Positions 33,818 through 43,397 of a stretch of DNA of 62,958 nucleotides are shown here, one piece after another. The stretch is from BHER01 sp051652245 (GTDB lineage: Bacteria; Bacillota_I; Bacilli_A; Culicoidibacterales; Culicoidibacteraceae). The stretch is taken from NCBI GenBank assembly GCA_051652245.1, contig JBOFTV010000016.1, positions 1-62,958 of the forward strand, in the 5' to 3' direction. Within the stretch, counting starts at the first letter, position 1. Each line of letters opens with the position of its first letter. A program made the translations under genes and the position numbers. The notes below the pieces were generated by a model. It saw only the letters and a program-made list of their open reading frames with translations, was not told where the DNA came from and did no database searches.

Positions 33818-35018
33818 TAATGGACAAGTATTAACGTATACATTATTTGGTGAATCCCATAGTAAAGCAATTGGCATTACCGTGTCGGGATTGCCTTGTG
33901 GGGTATCTTTTGATTTTACTTTAGTGGATGAGCAACTTGCCCTCCGAAGTGGAAATAGTACCTTTAATACGCCGCGTAAAGAGAAAATTGAATATGATAT
34001 TATTTGTGGTTACTTTGATAATAAAACCACGGGTACACCGCTAACCGTATTATTTTATAATCAAAATACGCGGAGTAAGGATTATCGCAACCTCGTTTCG
34101 CAACCTCGACCAGGTCATGCTGATTATGTTGCTAATCTTAAATATAATGGTGCTCAAGATTATCGGGGCGGGGGCCATTTTTCTGGTCGTTTGACTACTC
34201 CCATTGTTTTTTTAGGAGCCCTTACAACACAGTTATTACAAGTAGCATGTCCAGGAATGGAAATTATCACACATATTTCACAGTTTTCAGGCATTAATGA
34301 TACAAATTATTACGATTTGCGTAAAGAACTCGTTGCTGGACTAGTTCCCGCTCTTTCACCAACAATTGATCTCCAAGCTGCCCTACGTCTTGAGGTTGAA
34401 CCGCTAACTCACGGACTGCAACAGGGATTAGAGGCAATTAAGCAAAAACTTAGCGCCATTAAACCAAGTTTTCCACTCATTAATCAGGAAGTCGAATCAT
34501 TGATGCTGACTGCTGCAAATCAGGCACGATCGCAGCATGATTCGCTTGGTGGTGTGCTAGAAACAGTCATTATTAACCCACCTATTGCGATTGGCGAGCC
34601 CTTTTTTCATTCAGTGGAAAGTGTTTTGGCCGGGCAGTTATTTTCAATTGGTACAGTTAAAGCAGTCGAATTTGGGCATGGCACTCTTTTTGGCACGGCT
34701 TTTGGTAGTGCGGTTAAAGATGAATTTATTGCACCAGGTCTAACCCTTTTTAACTATAACGGTGGTCTTAATGGTGGGATTTCTAATGGTGAAGACATCA
34801 TAATTAAGACCACGCTTAAACCAATTGCCTCAATTATGCAAAAGCAACATACACTTAATTTTGAAACGGATGTCATTAGCCCCTTACAAATTAAAGGTCG
34901 CCATGATGCAACGATTATTAATCGGGTCATTCCTGCTATTAATGCTGTTATTTCTATTGCTTTATATGATTTGTATTTACAACAAGCGACGCACACGAGT
35001 GTAAATTATCATGAGTAA
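33807..35018 (+). CDS. aroC: Chorismate synthase
   Basis: A 403-residue enzyme making chorismate from EPSP with reduced FMN. Signatures are FGESHSKAIGITVSGLPCG near the N-terminus, the middle RPGHADYVANLKYN and YRGGGHFSGRLT, and QHDSLGGVLETVI. The ATG at 33807 is used because AGGAGG (33793-33798) is 8 bases upstream; the preceding TTG codons are unlikely. It overlaps the aroA part by eleven bases. It is somewhat longer than the usual 360-390 residues. Confidence 0.95.
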   Translation: MKSSNGQVLTYTLFGESHSKAIGITVSGLPCGVSFDFTLVDEQLALRSGNSTFNTPRKEKIEYDIICGYFDNKTTGTPLTVLFYNQNTRSKDYRNLVSQPRPGHADYVANLKYNGAQDYRGGGHFSGRLTTPIVFLGALTTQLLQVACPGMEIITHISQFSGINDTNYYDLRKELVAGLVPALSPTIDLQAALRLEVEPLTHGLQQGLEAIKQKLSAIKPSFPLINQEVESLMLTAANQARSQHDSLGGVLETVIINPPIAIGEPFFHSVESVLAGQLFSIGTVKAVEFGHGTLFGTAFGSAVKDEFIAPGLTLFNYNGGLNGGISNGEDIIIKTTLKPIASIMQKQHTLNFETDVISPLQIKGRHDATIINRVIPAINAVISIALYDLYLQQATHTSVNYHE

Positions 35019-35874
35019 TGCGGTGATTAAATATTTGGGGCCAATTGGATCTTATACATATGAAGTTGCCTTAGCCTTTAAGCAAAAACAGCAATTAGAG
35101 CATTGTACCTTTATGCCCTTTACTTCAATTACTGCTATTTTCGAAAATAGTAGTAATGATGACCAAAATGTTTTTTTAGTCATTCCCTTAGAGAATTCAA
35201 CTTCAGGGGATGTTTATGAAACTTACCGTAATTTATATACTTATAATTTTTCTGTTTTTGATATTATGTCGCTAGAAATTAGGCATGTCTTAATTGGGCT
35301 CACGGGTACAACACTTGCTGATATTAAAACGGTTTACTCTCATCCACAGGCTTTAATTCAGGTAACAGATTACACAACAAAGCAACAGCTAGAAACCCGT
35401 CCCTACTTTAGTACAGCACAAGCAGTCGACTACATTTCCCAAGAAAATGACCCAACCCTTGGGGCAATCGCCTCGCAAACTGTTGCAAATTATTATTATA
35501 ATACGGAAGTTATTGATATAAATGTTAGTAATAATCGTGCTAACTATACAAGATTTCTAATTTTACAGGCACAGGAAAAGCCGCAAGCTAAAAGCTTTTT
35601 AATCAAGCCTAGTTTGGTGAGTCATCAGCAATTATTTTTGTTATTTGAATTAGGTGAAGACCGTTCTGGCCTTTTAAGTGACGTGCTTACTGTTATTTCA
35701 CAGTTTGATATCAACTTAACGAGTATTAAATCACGACCTATTGAAGGTGCTTTATTTGAGTACTTCTTTGTTGTTGAGGCTAGAGTGGACCCAATAATCA
35801 GCACACACGCGCATCTATCCCTATTCCAGCAATTATCCAAATTGACAAAGAAAATTATTTATAATGTTTATTAA
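35011..35874 (+). CDS. pheA: Prephenate dehydratase with ACT domain
   Basis: A 287-residue enzyme converting prephenate to phenylpyruvate. The periplasmic-binding-like catalytic part (1 to about 190) has KYLGPIGSYTYEVA, IPLENSTSGDVYET, VYSHPQALIQ and the catalytic NNRANYTRF. The ACT domain (about 205-287, LLFELGEDRSGLLSDVL, LTSIKSRPIEG) binds Phe; its ESRP motif is KSRP here, a possible change in feedback. The start overlaps aroC by eight bases and a strong terminator follows, so it is the last gene of the operon. Confidence 0.94.
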   Translation: MSNAVIKYLGPIGSYTYEVALAFKQKQQLEHCTFMPFTSITAIFENSSNDDQNVFLVIPLENSTSGDVYETYRNLYTYNFSVFDIMSLEIRHVLIGLTGTTLADIKTVYSHPQALIQVTDYTTKQQLETRPYFSTAQAVDYISQENDPTLGAIASQTVANYYYNTEVIDINVSNNRANYTRFLILQAQEKPQAKSFLIKPSLVSHQQLFLLFELGEDRSGLLSDVLTVISQFDINLTSIKSRPIEGALFEYFFVVEARVDPIISTHAHLSLFQQLSKLTKKIIYNVY

Positions 35875-35883
35875 CCAGCAATA

Positions 35884-35918
35884 AAAAGACGTGCTCAACA
35901 CTAGAGCACGTCTTTTTT
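35884..35918. terminator. Bidirectional terminator between pheA and the subtilase
   Basis: AAAAGACGTGCTC (35884-35896), loop of 7, GAGCACGTCTTTT (35904-35916): 13 paired bases with A and T flanks, able to end both convergent genes. Confidence 0.9.
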
Positions 35919-35939
35919 ATCTATTTAAATTGAGCCTCA

Positions 35940-38900
35940 TTAAACTCTAACCACTTTAATTATTCGCCCCAAATGATTATTACCATATTTTGTATTACTT
36001 CTAAAGAGGGCATAATTTATGCGCTTCCCTCTAGAATTATACTCATCACGGCGCATGATATCTTGGCGACCATCATTTGATAGCATATATTGATATTTTA
36101 TCCGCCCTAGGCGGCTTGAAAATTTTGTGTTTGGCTGGTACTCAATCACCGAAATTTTATGTCCTCGCGTGTTATATACCTCCTGTCCAACAATATAATC
36201 TTTTCCATCTGGCGTTAGCGTATAGATGAAATTTATTCTCCCCGCCCGTTGTTCATATCTTGTATGACTGAAAAAATGCGTAATCTTAATTCGCTGTTGC
36301 TTTGTATTATATTCCTCTAATTGTGTGATGTTTTCACGACCATCACTTGTAAGATTGTATCTTAACTTTGTTTTCCCAAATCGACTCGCAAATTTTGTAT
36401 TTGGCTGATACTCACTAATTACAACACGTTTTCCCGCTGTATTATACTGATCCAAGCGCGTGATATTTTCACGACCATCTGCTGATAATATGTATTCAAA
36501 ATTACGCTTTCCGGCTTTTTGTTCATATTTTGTATGACTGAAAAAATGCGTAATCTTAATTCGTTGTTGCTTTGTATTATATTCATCTAATTGCATAATA
36601 TATTGACTACCATCACTTGTGAGTATGTATTTTGCCGTTATTTTTCCAGCTCTACTCACAAATTTTGTATTTGGCTGATATTCACTAATTGTAACACGTT
36701 TTCCCGCTGTACTATACTCATCCAAACGCGTAATCGTTTCACGTCCATCGGCTGATAATATGTATTCAAAATTACGCTTTCCCGCTTTTTGTTCATAGCT
36801 TGTATGACTGAAAAAATGCGTAATTTTAATGCGTTGTTGCTTTGTATTATATTCATCTAATTGCGTAATATATTGACTACCATCACTTGTAAGTATATAT
36901 TTTGCTGATATTTTTCCTGATTGACTCGCAAATTTTGTATTTGGCTGATATTCACTAATTGTAACACGTTTTCCATTCGTATTATATTGCTCTAAACGGA
37001 CAATATATTCAAGTCCATCGGCTGATAATAGATATTTCTCACTGATGTTTTTTCCCCAATTAGCATATGTTGTTTCCGCAGTGAAATAACTGATACTAAT
37101 TCTCTGTTTTGCTCTATTATATTCATCCAATTGCGTAATATGCTCACGTCCATCTCCACTTAAGTTGAATTTATATTGGAGTTTACCCGTGATATCATTT
37201 ATGTTAGTTCCAGGTAGATAATAGTATAATGCAACTTTTGCTTCTTGGACAAATTGCTCAGCACGATCAATTGTTTTATCTTCAAATAAGTAGTAAATCA
37301 TATCTCCTACTCTAACAATATTACTATCCCCCTCAACACTTACACTTACAACCTTACTTAAACCGGTACTAGTTGTAAATTTCACTTCATAGGATCCCAC
37401 ATTAGGTGCTATTTTATGTTCTACAGCCAAAGCTAATTCTTCGATTTTACTTAATGTAAATCCACGGGCTTTTGCTCTTGTGATGAGTTGTTCTTTTGTT
37501 ATTGTTGCAACTTCCGTTGCCTGTATAATAAAGTCATTCGCACTTATGCCCGTATCAAGTTGTTCATTAATTATTGTTTGCTTATTGGTAACCTGCGCTA
37601 GTATTGTTTTACTTGCCCCTGTTTCTTCTGCTGTAAATTTCACTTCGTAAACTCCCGGATCTTCAGTAATTATTGATGTGACCTTTAATGTTAATTCTGT
37701 GCCATCTTCTGTTTTTACAGCTTTTGCTTCTGCTTTTAAGATTAATGCCTCTGGTGTTAATTCTTTGACTTCATTTTCAGCTAATTTAATATTATTTGCA
37801 CGTATAATTGTTTTATTTTGATTATCAATAATTGTATTTGGCTCTACCTCCACTTTAACTTCTGCTAAAATACTAACATTTTTTGCTGTTGTGAAAGAAA
37901 TTGGATACACGCCTTGTTTTGGAGCTACGTGGCCAGTTGTCTTTAATTCGATGCTTGCGCCATTATCTAGTGCCCACGCCTTAGCCCCCATTTTTTCCTT
38001 TAGTAGCTCTGGGGTTAATTTAATTGCTTCAAAGGCATTAATTGTAATATTATTAGCAAATAATCCCGTATTTTCTTGATTATTTATGACTGTCCGGTCA
38101 TCTACTACCGAAACTGTTACCCCAACTTTAGATCCCTTGGCTGTTGTAAAAGTAATTTGATATGCTCCCGGGGTTTTATTCTGGTCAAAACTTTCGACGA
38201 TCACTTCCACTAAGCTATCATCACTTAGCTTTCGTGCCTGTACCTGCGCTTTTAGCTTAAGTGTCTCATACGTCGCAGTCTTTAATTCGGTTTGGCTTAT
38301 TTGGAAGCTTGCTGCCCCGATTATCTCATCATTTTGAGGATATTCTAGTGTGTGTTGCGCTTCTATATAAACTAAAATCGTCCGTTGAACATTTGTTTCC
38401 GTCGTAAATGTTACGGGATATATTCCTGATTTTCGCTCAATATTATGGGTTACTGTAAGCTTTAATGCTTCATTATTACTTAACTTCCACCCCTTAGCTT
38501 TGGCTTTTTCAGTTATCATTTCATCAATGTTACCAAAGAAGCTCTCATCGTTGAGTTTTATGTTAAATTTTGCTGCACTAATTGCTGTATCTTTGCTCTC
38601 ATCTATTGTTGTATTTTCTTGGGCACGGATTACTTTTGCTCTTACTATTTTTTCTAGTCCCGTTGCTGCTGTGAATTTTACTGTATATACTCCCAAATCT
38701 TGTTTAATGCCATGAGCTATCGTAAAATCCATTGGTTTTTGATCATGTAAACTCCAGACTCTTGCTTGGGCTTTTGTAATAATGTCGGCTTGTGTGATAG
38801 CTTTTGCTTCTAGGGTTGTCAGGCTAAAGTCGATGGCATGCATTCCCGTGTTTGATTCTTCATTTATTTCTGTTGGTGTATCCTCCACTGTAACGATTAT

Positions 38901-40781
38901 CGTTTTTTCTAGTCCTGATCGTGCACTAATTTTAACAGGATATTTACCAAAAACTGGTATAATATCATAGTCTAGATGATATTCACCTTCACTTCCATCA
39001 TATAATTCCCAGGATTTCATCTCACCTCTTTGACTTAAGATTTTCCCAAGTATCCCACTGGCTGCTTCTGATTTACTTATACTCATATCTTTTGCATGAA
39101 GAGCCCAGCCAAGTTTTTCGTCTCTTAGAACATGCTCATTATCAACATCAACTATGACTGTTTCACTTATACCCTTTGGCGTTTTGAATTTAACAAAATA
39201 TCTGCCGACTGCTGCTTTAATTTTCTGATTCACTAAAATATCACTGGCGGTGCCATCATTTTTGCTTGCTTTTACACCTGCTTTTTTAATTAAGATTTCA
39301 TCTGTTATCACTTCTGCTTCCGCTATGCTTAAAGACATTTTTGGTGACTGGACTGTAAGCTTCTCTGTAACCCCTTCCAATGTAACTTCTAATGCTTTAA
39401 GTGGATTAATTCCACCATGGCCTGTTTCTTGGTCATATCCCTTTTCACCAATATCTGTTGCTGTGAGTGCTAAAATACTTTTTAATTCTTCACTAGTTGC
39501 TGAAGGTCTTGCAGCTTTCATCAAGGCCAGTACGCCTGAAACAATAGGGGCTGAAAAGCTAGTTCCATTTGTACTACGCACAATAATTTTACTAATTGGA
39601 GCTGGCATCATATATGCCGTTTGGACATTTTCACCGTAGGCCATCATGTAATACTCGCTTCCACAGTCACCATAGTTGGAGAAATCGGTCTTACTATTGG
39701 CTTTATTTATTGCACCTACTGCTACAGTTCCTTCACTACATGCGGGGTAATATACTCTGGTTGCTTCCTCTTTAGCATCGTTTCCTCTTGAACCAACTAT
39801 TAGCATACCCATTCTATTAGCTTTTGAGAATATCTTATTTTCAAAAGCACCATCTCTAGAAATATAACTCATATTCATAATATCAACTTTTGTAGCAAGT
39901 GCATGATCAAAAATAGCCATCACTGCAATACCGTCTTTAGATACCATTGGACTACCTTTTTTACAGTTATACCCTGACATATATGGCTGAATAGTTGCCT
40001 CGTTGGCAATTGATGCCATCCCCGTTTTATTGTTTGTTTTCGCCCCACCTAAAATACTTATCACCAAAGCAGCATGCGCTCCATTAGCATAGCAGGTATT
40101 GTCCTTTGCTTTACTTACTAATGGTAAAATTCTTGACATATCAAATTCCTCACTTTTTGTATCACCATAAACTCCTAAAAACCCAGTATCCATAACCCCG
40201 ATTTTCACACCTTTCCCACGACTAATATCCCAAGCTTTTTCCATGCCCATTTGATGCATTTCCCACTGTTTTCCATAAAACTCATCATTAGGGATTGCGG
40301 CACTTATCATTTCTGTTTTCGTGTTTTTTGCTACATTTTTCACACCTTTAATCTGACTGATTCGCTCAATAAACTGTTCATCCGTTTCATCCATGCTATC
40401 TTTTTTGATCACAGCACCACCTAAACTTGTAGCTAAACTTTTTCCATCGGAATTAGCTAACAACTTGACAATGGTATCATAATTATTATCCTCATCTCCA
40501 AACAAAACAACAAAAGCATCATCACTTTCTTCCGCTGTTAAAAAATCCTTCGGCTTATTATCGACAACGCCCATACTACTATTTAATGTTTTTGGTAAAT
40601 ACTGTGATGCTAGTTCAATTTCCTGTTTTGTTAATTTTGCTTCATCATCCTTGATTTCACTTTCTGCTACTTGGTTTGTACTTTGTGCTTGTAATGGGAT
40701 TTCTACCATTCCTACTATTCCTTGCGTACCCATGAATAACATTGTTATCCATATTGCAATTTTTTTAATTTTTTCATTCAT
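35940..40781 (-). CDS. Large secreted subtilisin-like protease with Ig-like and 45-residue tandem repeats
   Basis: A 1613-residue protein. An N-terminal signal peptide is followed by a propeptide-like region to about 155. The S8 domain (about 165-480) has Asp in VKIGVMDTGFLG, His in YANGAHAALVISILGG and Ser in STNGTSFSAPIVSG. The usual GHGTH around the His is degenerate (NGAHA). Then come eight copies of an approximately 80-residue Ig-like repeat (EAxxIT...KAxAxxWxL...GxYxVxFTTxxG), and finally nine or ten repeats of 45 residues (YILSADGRExITRLDEYNT), alternating between a QPNTKF and an FSHTxY form. There is no LPxTG, so retention would depend on the repeats. The ATG at 40781 fits AGAGG; the frame is open to 40805. 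Confidence 0.9.
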   Translation of the reverse strand: MNEKIKKIAIWITMLFMGTQGIVGMVEIPLQAQSTNQVAESEIKDDEAKLTKQEIELASQYLPKTLNSSMGVVDNKPKDFLTAEESDDAFVVLFGDEDNNYDTIVKLLANSDGKSLATSLGGAVIKKDSMDETDEQFIERISQIKGVKNVAKNTKTEMISAAIPNDEFYGKQWEMHQMGMEKAWDISRGKGVKIGVMDTGFLGVYGDTKSEEFDMSRILPLVSKAKDNTCYANGAHAALVISILGGAKTNNKTGMASIANEATIQPYMSGYNCKKGSPMVSKDGIAVMAIFDHALATKVDIMNMSYISRDGAFENKIFSKANRMGMLIVGSRGNDAKEEATRVYYPACSEGTVAVGAINKANSKTDFSNYGDCGSEYYMMAYGENVQTAYMMPAPISKIIVRSTNGTSFSAPIVSGVLALMKAARPSATSEELKSILALTATDIGEKGYDQETGHGGINPLKALEVTLEGVTEKLTVQSPKMSLSIAEAEVITDEILIKKAGVKASKNDGTASDILVNQKIKAAVGRYFVKFKTPKGISETVIVDVDNEHVLRDEKLGWALHAKDMSISKSEAASGILGKILSQRGEMKSWELYDGSEGEYHLDYDIIPVFGKYPVKISARSGLEKTIIVTVEDTPTEINEESNTGMHAIDFSLTTLEAKAITQADIITKAQARVWSLHDQKPMDFTIAHGIKQDLGVYTVKFTAATGLEKIVRAKVIRAQENTTIDESKDTAISAAKFNIKLNDESFFGNIDEMITEKAKAKGWKLSNNEALKLTVTHNIERKSGIYPVTFTTETNVQRTILVYIEAQHTLEYPQNDEIIGAASFQISQTELKTATYETLKLKAQVQARKLSDDSLVEVIVESFDQNKTPGAYQITFTTAKGSKVGVTVSVVDDRTVINNQENTGLFANNITINAFEAIKLTPELLKEKMGAKAWALDNGASIELKTTGHVAPKQGVYPISFTTAKNVSILAEVKVEVEPNTIIDNQNKTIIRANNIKLAENEVKELTPEALILKAEAKAVKTEDGTELTLKVTSIITEDPGVYEVKFTAEETGASKTILAQVTNKQTIINEQLDTGISANDFIIQATEVATITKEQLITRAKARGFTLSKIEELALAVEHKIAPNVGSYEVKFTTSTGLSKVVSVSVEGDSNIVRVGDMIYYLFEDKTIDRAEQFVQEAKVALYYYLPGTNINDITGKLQYKFNLSGDGREHITQLDEYNRAKQRISISYFTAETTYANWGKNISEKYLLSADGLEYIVRLEQYNTNGKRVTISEYQPNTKFASQSGKISAKYILTSDGSQYITQLDEYNTKQQRIKITHFFSHTSYEQKAGKRNFEYILSADGRETITRLDEYSTAGKRVTISEYQPNTKFVSRAGKITAKYILTSDGSQYIMQLDEYNTKQQRIKITHFFSHTKYEQKAGKRNFEYILSADGRENITRLDQYNTAGKRVVISEYQPNTKFASRFGKTKLRYNLTSDGRENITQLEEYNTKQQRIKITHFFSHTRYEQRAGRINFIYTLTPDGKDYIVGQEVYNTRGHKISVIEYQPNTKFSSRLGRIKYQYMLSNDGRQDIMRRDEYNSRGKRINYALFRSNTKYGNNHLGRIIKVVRV
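36130..37240 (-). repeat. DNA-level tandem repeats coding the 45-residue units of the subtilase
   Basis: Units of 135 bases encode the 45-residue repeats, and pairs of units recur with a 270-base period (for example the stretch coding QPNTKF and FSHTxY). Neighbouring 270-base units are nearly identical in places such as 36480-36640 versus 36750-36910. Such tracts change copy number by recombination. Confidence 0.8.
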
Positions 40782-40887
40782 TTTAATGCCTCTCCTCTTA
40801 CTCAAAGAACAATTCTTTAATATATTATGGCATAATTATAATATTTTTTTCATACTTTTTCAACAACTATCGTATCTTTTTTTTGTT

Positions 40888-40974
40888 ATTCTGAAAATGT
40901 CACAATTTTCAATTGACAATGACACGTATTCAGAATGCCTTTTTTTTTAATATGTGACAGTTCATCAACTGTCA
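40888..40974. promoter_or_regulatory. Cluster of inverted repeats upstream of the subtilase
   Basis: ATTCTGAA (40888-40895) and TTCAGAAT (40929-40936) enclose smaller complementary arms (GTCA/TGAC, CAATT/AATTG) and are followed on the plus strand by nine T. Next to it TGACAGTT-CATC-AACTGTCA (40955-40974) is a perfect 8-bp inverted repeat. They occupy the upstream region of the subtilase gene (start 40781). They could be operators or a small terminator of unknown origin. Confidence 0.45.
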
Positions 40975-41114
40975 GAATTCTATTTTATTGAAATAGCAAT
41001 TACAAATTGGCGTACTGAAATTATTAGCATCTGTAGAGCCTCCTATTCAAATCGTTCTATTGAAAAAACTAAAAATAGATCGCCTGTAACTAATTAAATT
41101 GATAGCTTCCACTT
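40975..41114. other. Remainder of the 413-bp gap between the subtilase and pepF
   Basis: The gap 40782-41194 holds the subtilase upstream region, the inverted repeats listed separately and the pepF terminator. In this remaining part I see no gene, RNA or further repeat. Confidence 0.4.
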
Positions 41115-41159
41115 AAAAAAAGCGAGCAATCAGTATTCTACAACCAATCCACTCACTTT
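41115..41159 (-). terminator. Probable terminator of the chorismate mutase-aroEK-aroQ-pepF operon
   Basis: Minus strand: AAAGTGAG and CTCGCTTT (8 pairs, one G-U) around a 25-base loop, followed by seven T. It is 36 bases past the pepF stop. Confidence 0.45.
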
Positions 41160-41194
41160 TCACTAATCGCTATTTGGCTTAACACACCCACTTT

Positions 41195-42952
41195 TTAATC
41201 AACGAGCGCAATAAACTGTTCTATGTCTTCCTTAATCAAATTTAATGATGATTCCCAGAACTTAATATCATGCAAGTTGCAGTCAACCATCAAACCAATG
41301 TCTAATAAACTTGCTTTCCCTGTTTGGGCAAGCAAGTGCTCATATTTATCAACAAAAGCTGGACCAACAGCTTCATATTGCGCATAGACGCCCTTAGAAA
41401 ATAATAACCCAAATGCATACGGGTAGTTATAAAAGCTAAATGAACTACTGTAATAATGGGGCTTAATTAACCACATATATGGATGTAATGTTTCCCTGTC
41501 TAGTCCACCGCCATAGGCTCTTTTTTGGGCATCTAACATCAGCAGATTTAATTCTGCTACTGATAAGGTCCTTGTCTCTCTTTGATCAAATAAAGCTTTT
41601 TCAAATAAAAAGCGGCTGTAAATATCAACAATTACTTGCGCCGCACCCTGTAAATCAGCTTCTAAAATTGTTAGTTTTGTCTTTTGGTCACTTTCTTTCA
41701 TAATGGCTTGTTTTAAAATTGTTTCACAGAAAATTGAAGCGGTTTCGGCAATTGGCATCCCATAATCGCTATTTAACAGCGTTTCATTTTCTAAGCACAT
41801 ACCATGATATGCATGGCCTAGTTCATGTGCCAGTGTTTTGACATTACTAAAGCTGCCATCGAAATTAGCCAAAATACGACTTTGCTTTAAGGGATGAATA
41901 TTTGAACAAAAGGCGCCGTTGACTTTACCTTTTTTGGCAAACATATCAATCCATGATTCATCAAAGGCCCTATTTGCCAGTTCGGCCATCTTCGGACTAA
42001 AAGTTGCAAAATTTTTGGCAATAACTTCCTGCGCCTGTTCCACACTATAAACTAAATCTATTTGACCAACAGGGGCAAATAAATCATAAAATGGTAGTCC
42101 CCCCTCATGACCAAGCAGTTTTGCTTTGGCTCTAAAATAGGCATGGAAGCTTGGTAAGGCATCTTCAATTGCCGCAATCATTGTCTCTAGTGTTTCCATA
42201 TCCATCCGTGATGCCTCTAAACTCTGCTCAAGTGGACTTTTAAAGCCACGCGCACGCGAAACGGTTATTACTTCGCCTTTGATTGCATTAATTGCTGCCC
42301 CCGATAGCGGTCCAACTTGCTTATAGGCAGAAAGTTCTGCTTCATAAGCACTTTTTCTGATCAGTGCGTCACCATCATATGCTAAATTACGAATTTCTGC
42401 TATTGTTTTTTCTTGTTGATTATGCATCGTTGTGATTGTTGACGATACATAATCCTGCAAATCAGACCAGGCATGTGAACCCGTATTCCTAAGGCTTGAT
42501 AAGAGGATTTCGGCCTCCTTTGAAAGTAACCGCTTAGCACTCTTTGCTCCCTCTAACAGATAAAACTGATGTTCTACTAGATAGGGCGTAAACTGCGAAA
42601 CCACATCATCATCATAATTTTGACCTAGCCAGGTAATAAATAAGGCTTCTGGTTGGGTAAGTTTTGCTGTAACACCACGTAGCACACTTAACGCTTCTGC
42701 TGCCTCCTTATTAGTAACATCTGTTGCTAATGTTAAATTAGCGTAATTAAAGAGTGTTGTTAGCAACGATTTTATTGCTGTTTGTTGCGTTAAATAATGT
42801 GTTGCAACATCATTAAAATTTGCATCATCACCCAACGATACCGCTGCCCATTCTGTTAATTTTTCAATTAAATCTGCTAACTTTTTGACATCATTGTCAT
42901 ATTTTTCACTCGTAAAACTTGGATAAAGACTTGTTAATTCCCAGTTATTCAT
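41195..42952 (-). CDS. pepF: Oligoendopeptidase F (M3 metallopeptidase)
   Basis: A 585-residue cytosolic zinc peptidase of family M3B. The catalytic motif is KTLAHELGHAYHG (two His and Glu), with a downstream Glu in PIAETASIFCE as third ligand. The helical fold and length match PepF, which cleaves oligopeptides of about 7-17 residues. It overlaps aroQ by eight bases, so it is the last gene of the second aromatic operon, although its function seems unrelated. Confidence 0.94.
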   Translation of the reverse strand: MNNWELTSLYPSFTSEKYDNDVKKLADLIEKLTEWAAVSLGDDANFNDVATHYLTQQTAIKSLLTTLFNYANLTLATDVTNKEAAEALSVLRGVTAKLTQPEALFITWLGQNYDDDVVSQFTPYLVEHQFYLLEGAKSAKRLLSKEAEILLSSLRNTGSHAWSDLQDYVSSTITTMHNQQEKTIAEIRNLAYDGDALIRKSAYEAELSAYKQVGPLSGAAINAIKGEVITVSRARGFKSPLEQSLEASRMDMETLETMIAAIEDALPSFHAYFRAKAKLLGHEGGLPFYDLFAPVGQIDLVYSVEQAQEVIAKNFATFSPKMAELANRAFDESWIDMFAKKGKVNGAFCSNIHPLKQSRILANFDGSFSNVKTLAHELGHAYHGMCLENETLLNSDYGMPIAETASIFCETILKQAIMKESDQKTKLTILEADLQGAAQVIVDIYSRFLFEKALFDQRETRTLSVAELNLLMLDAQKRAYGGGLDRETLHPYMWLIKPHYYSSSFSFYNYPYAFGLLFSKGVYAQYEAVGPAFVDKYEHLLAQTGKASLLDIGLMVDCNLHDIKFWESSLNLIKEDIEQFIALVD

Positions 42953-43397
42953 CTGCTTTTTCTCCTTTATTTGCTTTTATTGCATAATCTATTGCGGCAA
43001 AATATGATTTTTCCTGCTTGCCTGAAATCATATGATCACAGGCTCTTGCTGTAATGAGGTTAGCCCTAAAGTCATCCCGATTATGGACATCACTTAAATG
43101 CACCTCGATTTTTAATCCTTTAAACATCAAAAGGGCATCAAAAATTGCATAGCTATAATGTGAAAAGGCAGCCGGATTGATGATAATGACATCAACTTTT
43201 TCAATCACCGCTCGATGAATGCGCTCAACTATTTCCCCCTCAAAATTAGAGACAAAGAAAGCTAAATCAGCGACACGATTAGCAGCATGTGCTGTAATCA
43301 TTTCCACTAATTCTTCATAGGAAAAGGTCCCATAAATACTTGCTTCACGATAAGCAAGCATCGCTAAATTGACACCATTTATTACGACTATTTTCAT
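42945..43397 (-). CDS. aroQ: 3-dehydroquinate dehydratase, type II
   Basis: A 150-residue type II dehydroquinase, step 3 of the shikimate pathway. Motifs are NGVNLAMLAYREASIYG (family NGPNLNMLGxREPxxYG, with catalytic Tyr), FFVSNFEGEIVERIH, INPAAFSHYSYAIFDAL with the catalytic His, and IEVHLSDVHNRDDFR. Several consensus Gly/Pro/Asn residues are replaced, so it is divergent, but the catalytic Arg, Tyr and His positions remain. It overlaps aroE-aroK by four bases and pepF by eight. Confidence 0.9.
   Translation of the reverse strand: MKIVVINGVNLAMLAYREASIYGTFSYEELVEMITAHAANRVADLAFFVSNFEGEIVERIHRAVIEKVDVIIINPAAFSHYSYAIFDALLMFKGLKIEVHLSDVHNRDDFRANLITARACDHMISGKQEKSYFAAIDYAIKANKGEKADE

Noticed and set aside
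36130..37240. Regular direct repeats considered as a CRISPR array
   Set aside because: They are in-frame coding repeats of the subtilase without unique spacers, and no cas gene is present.
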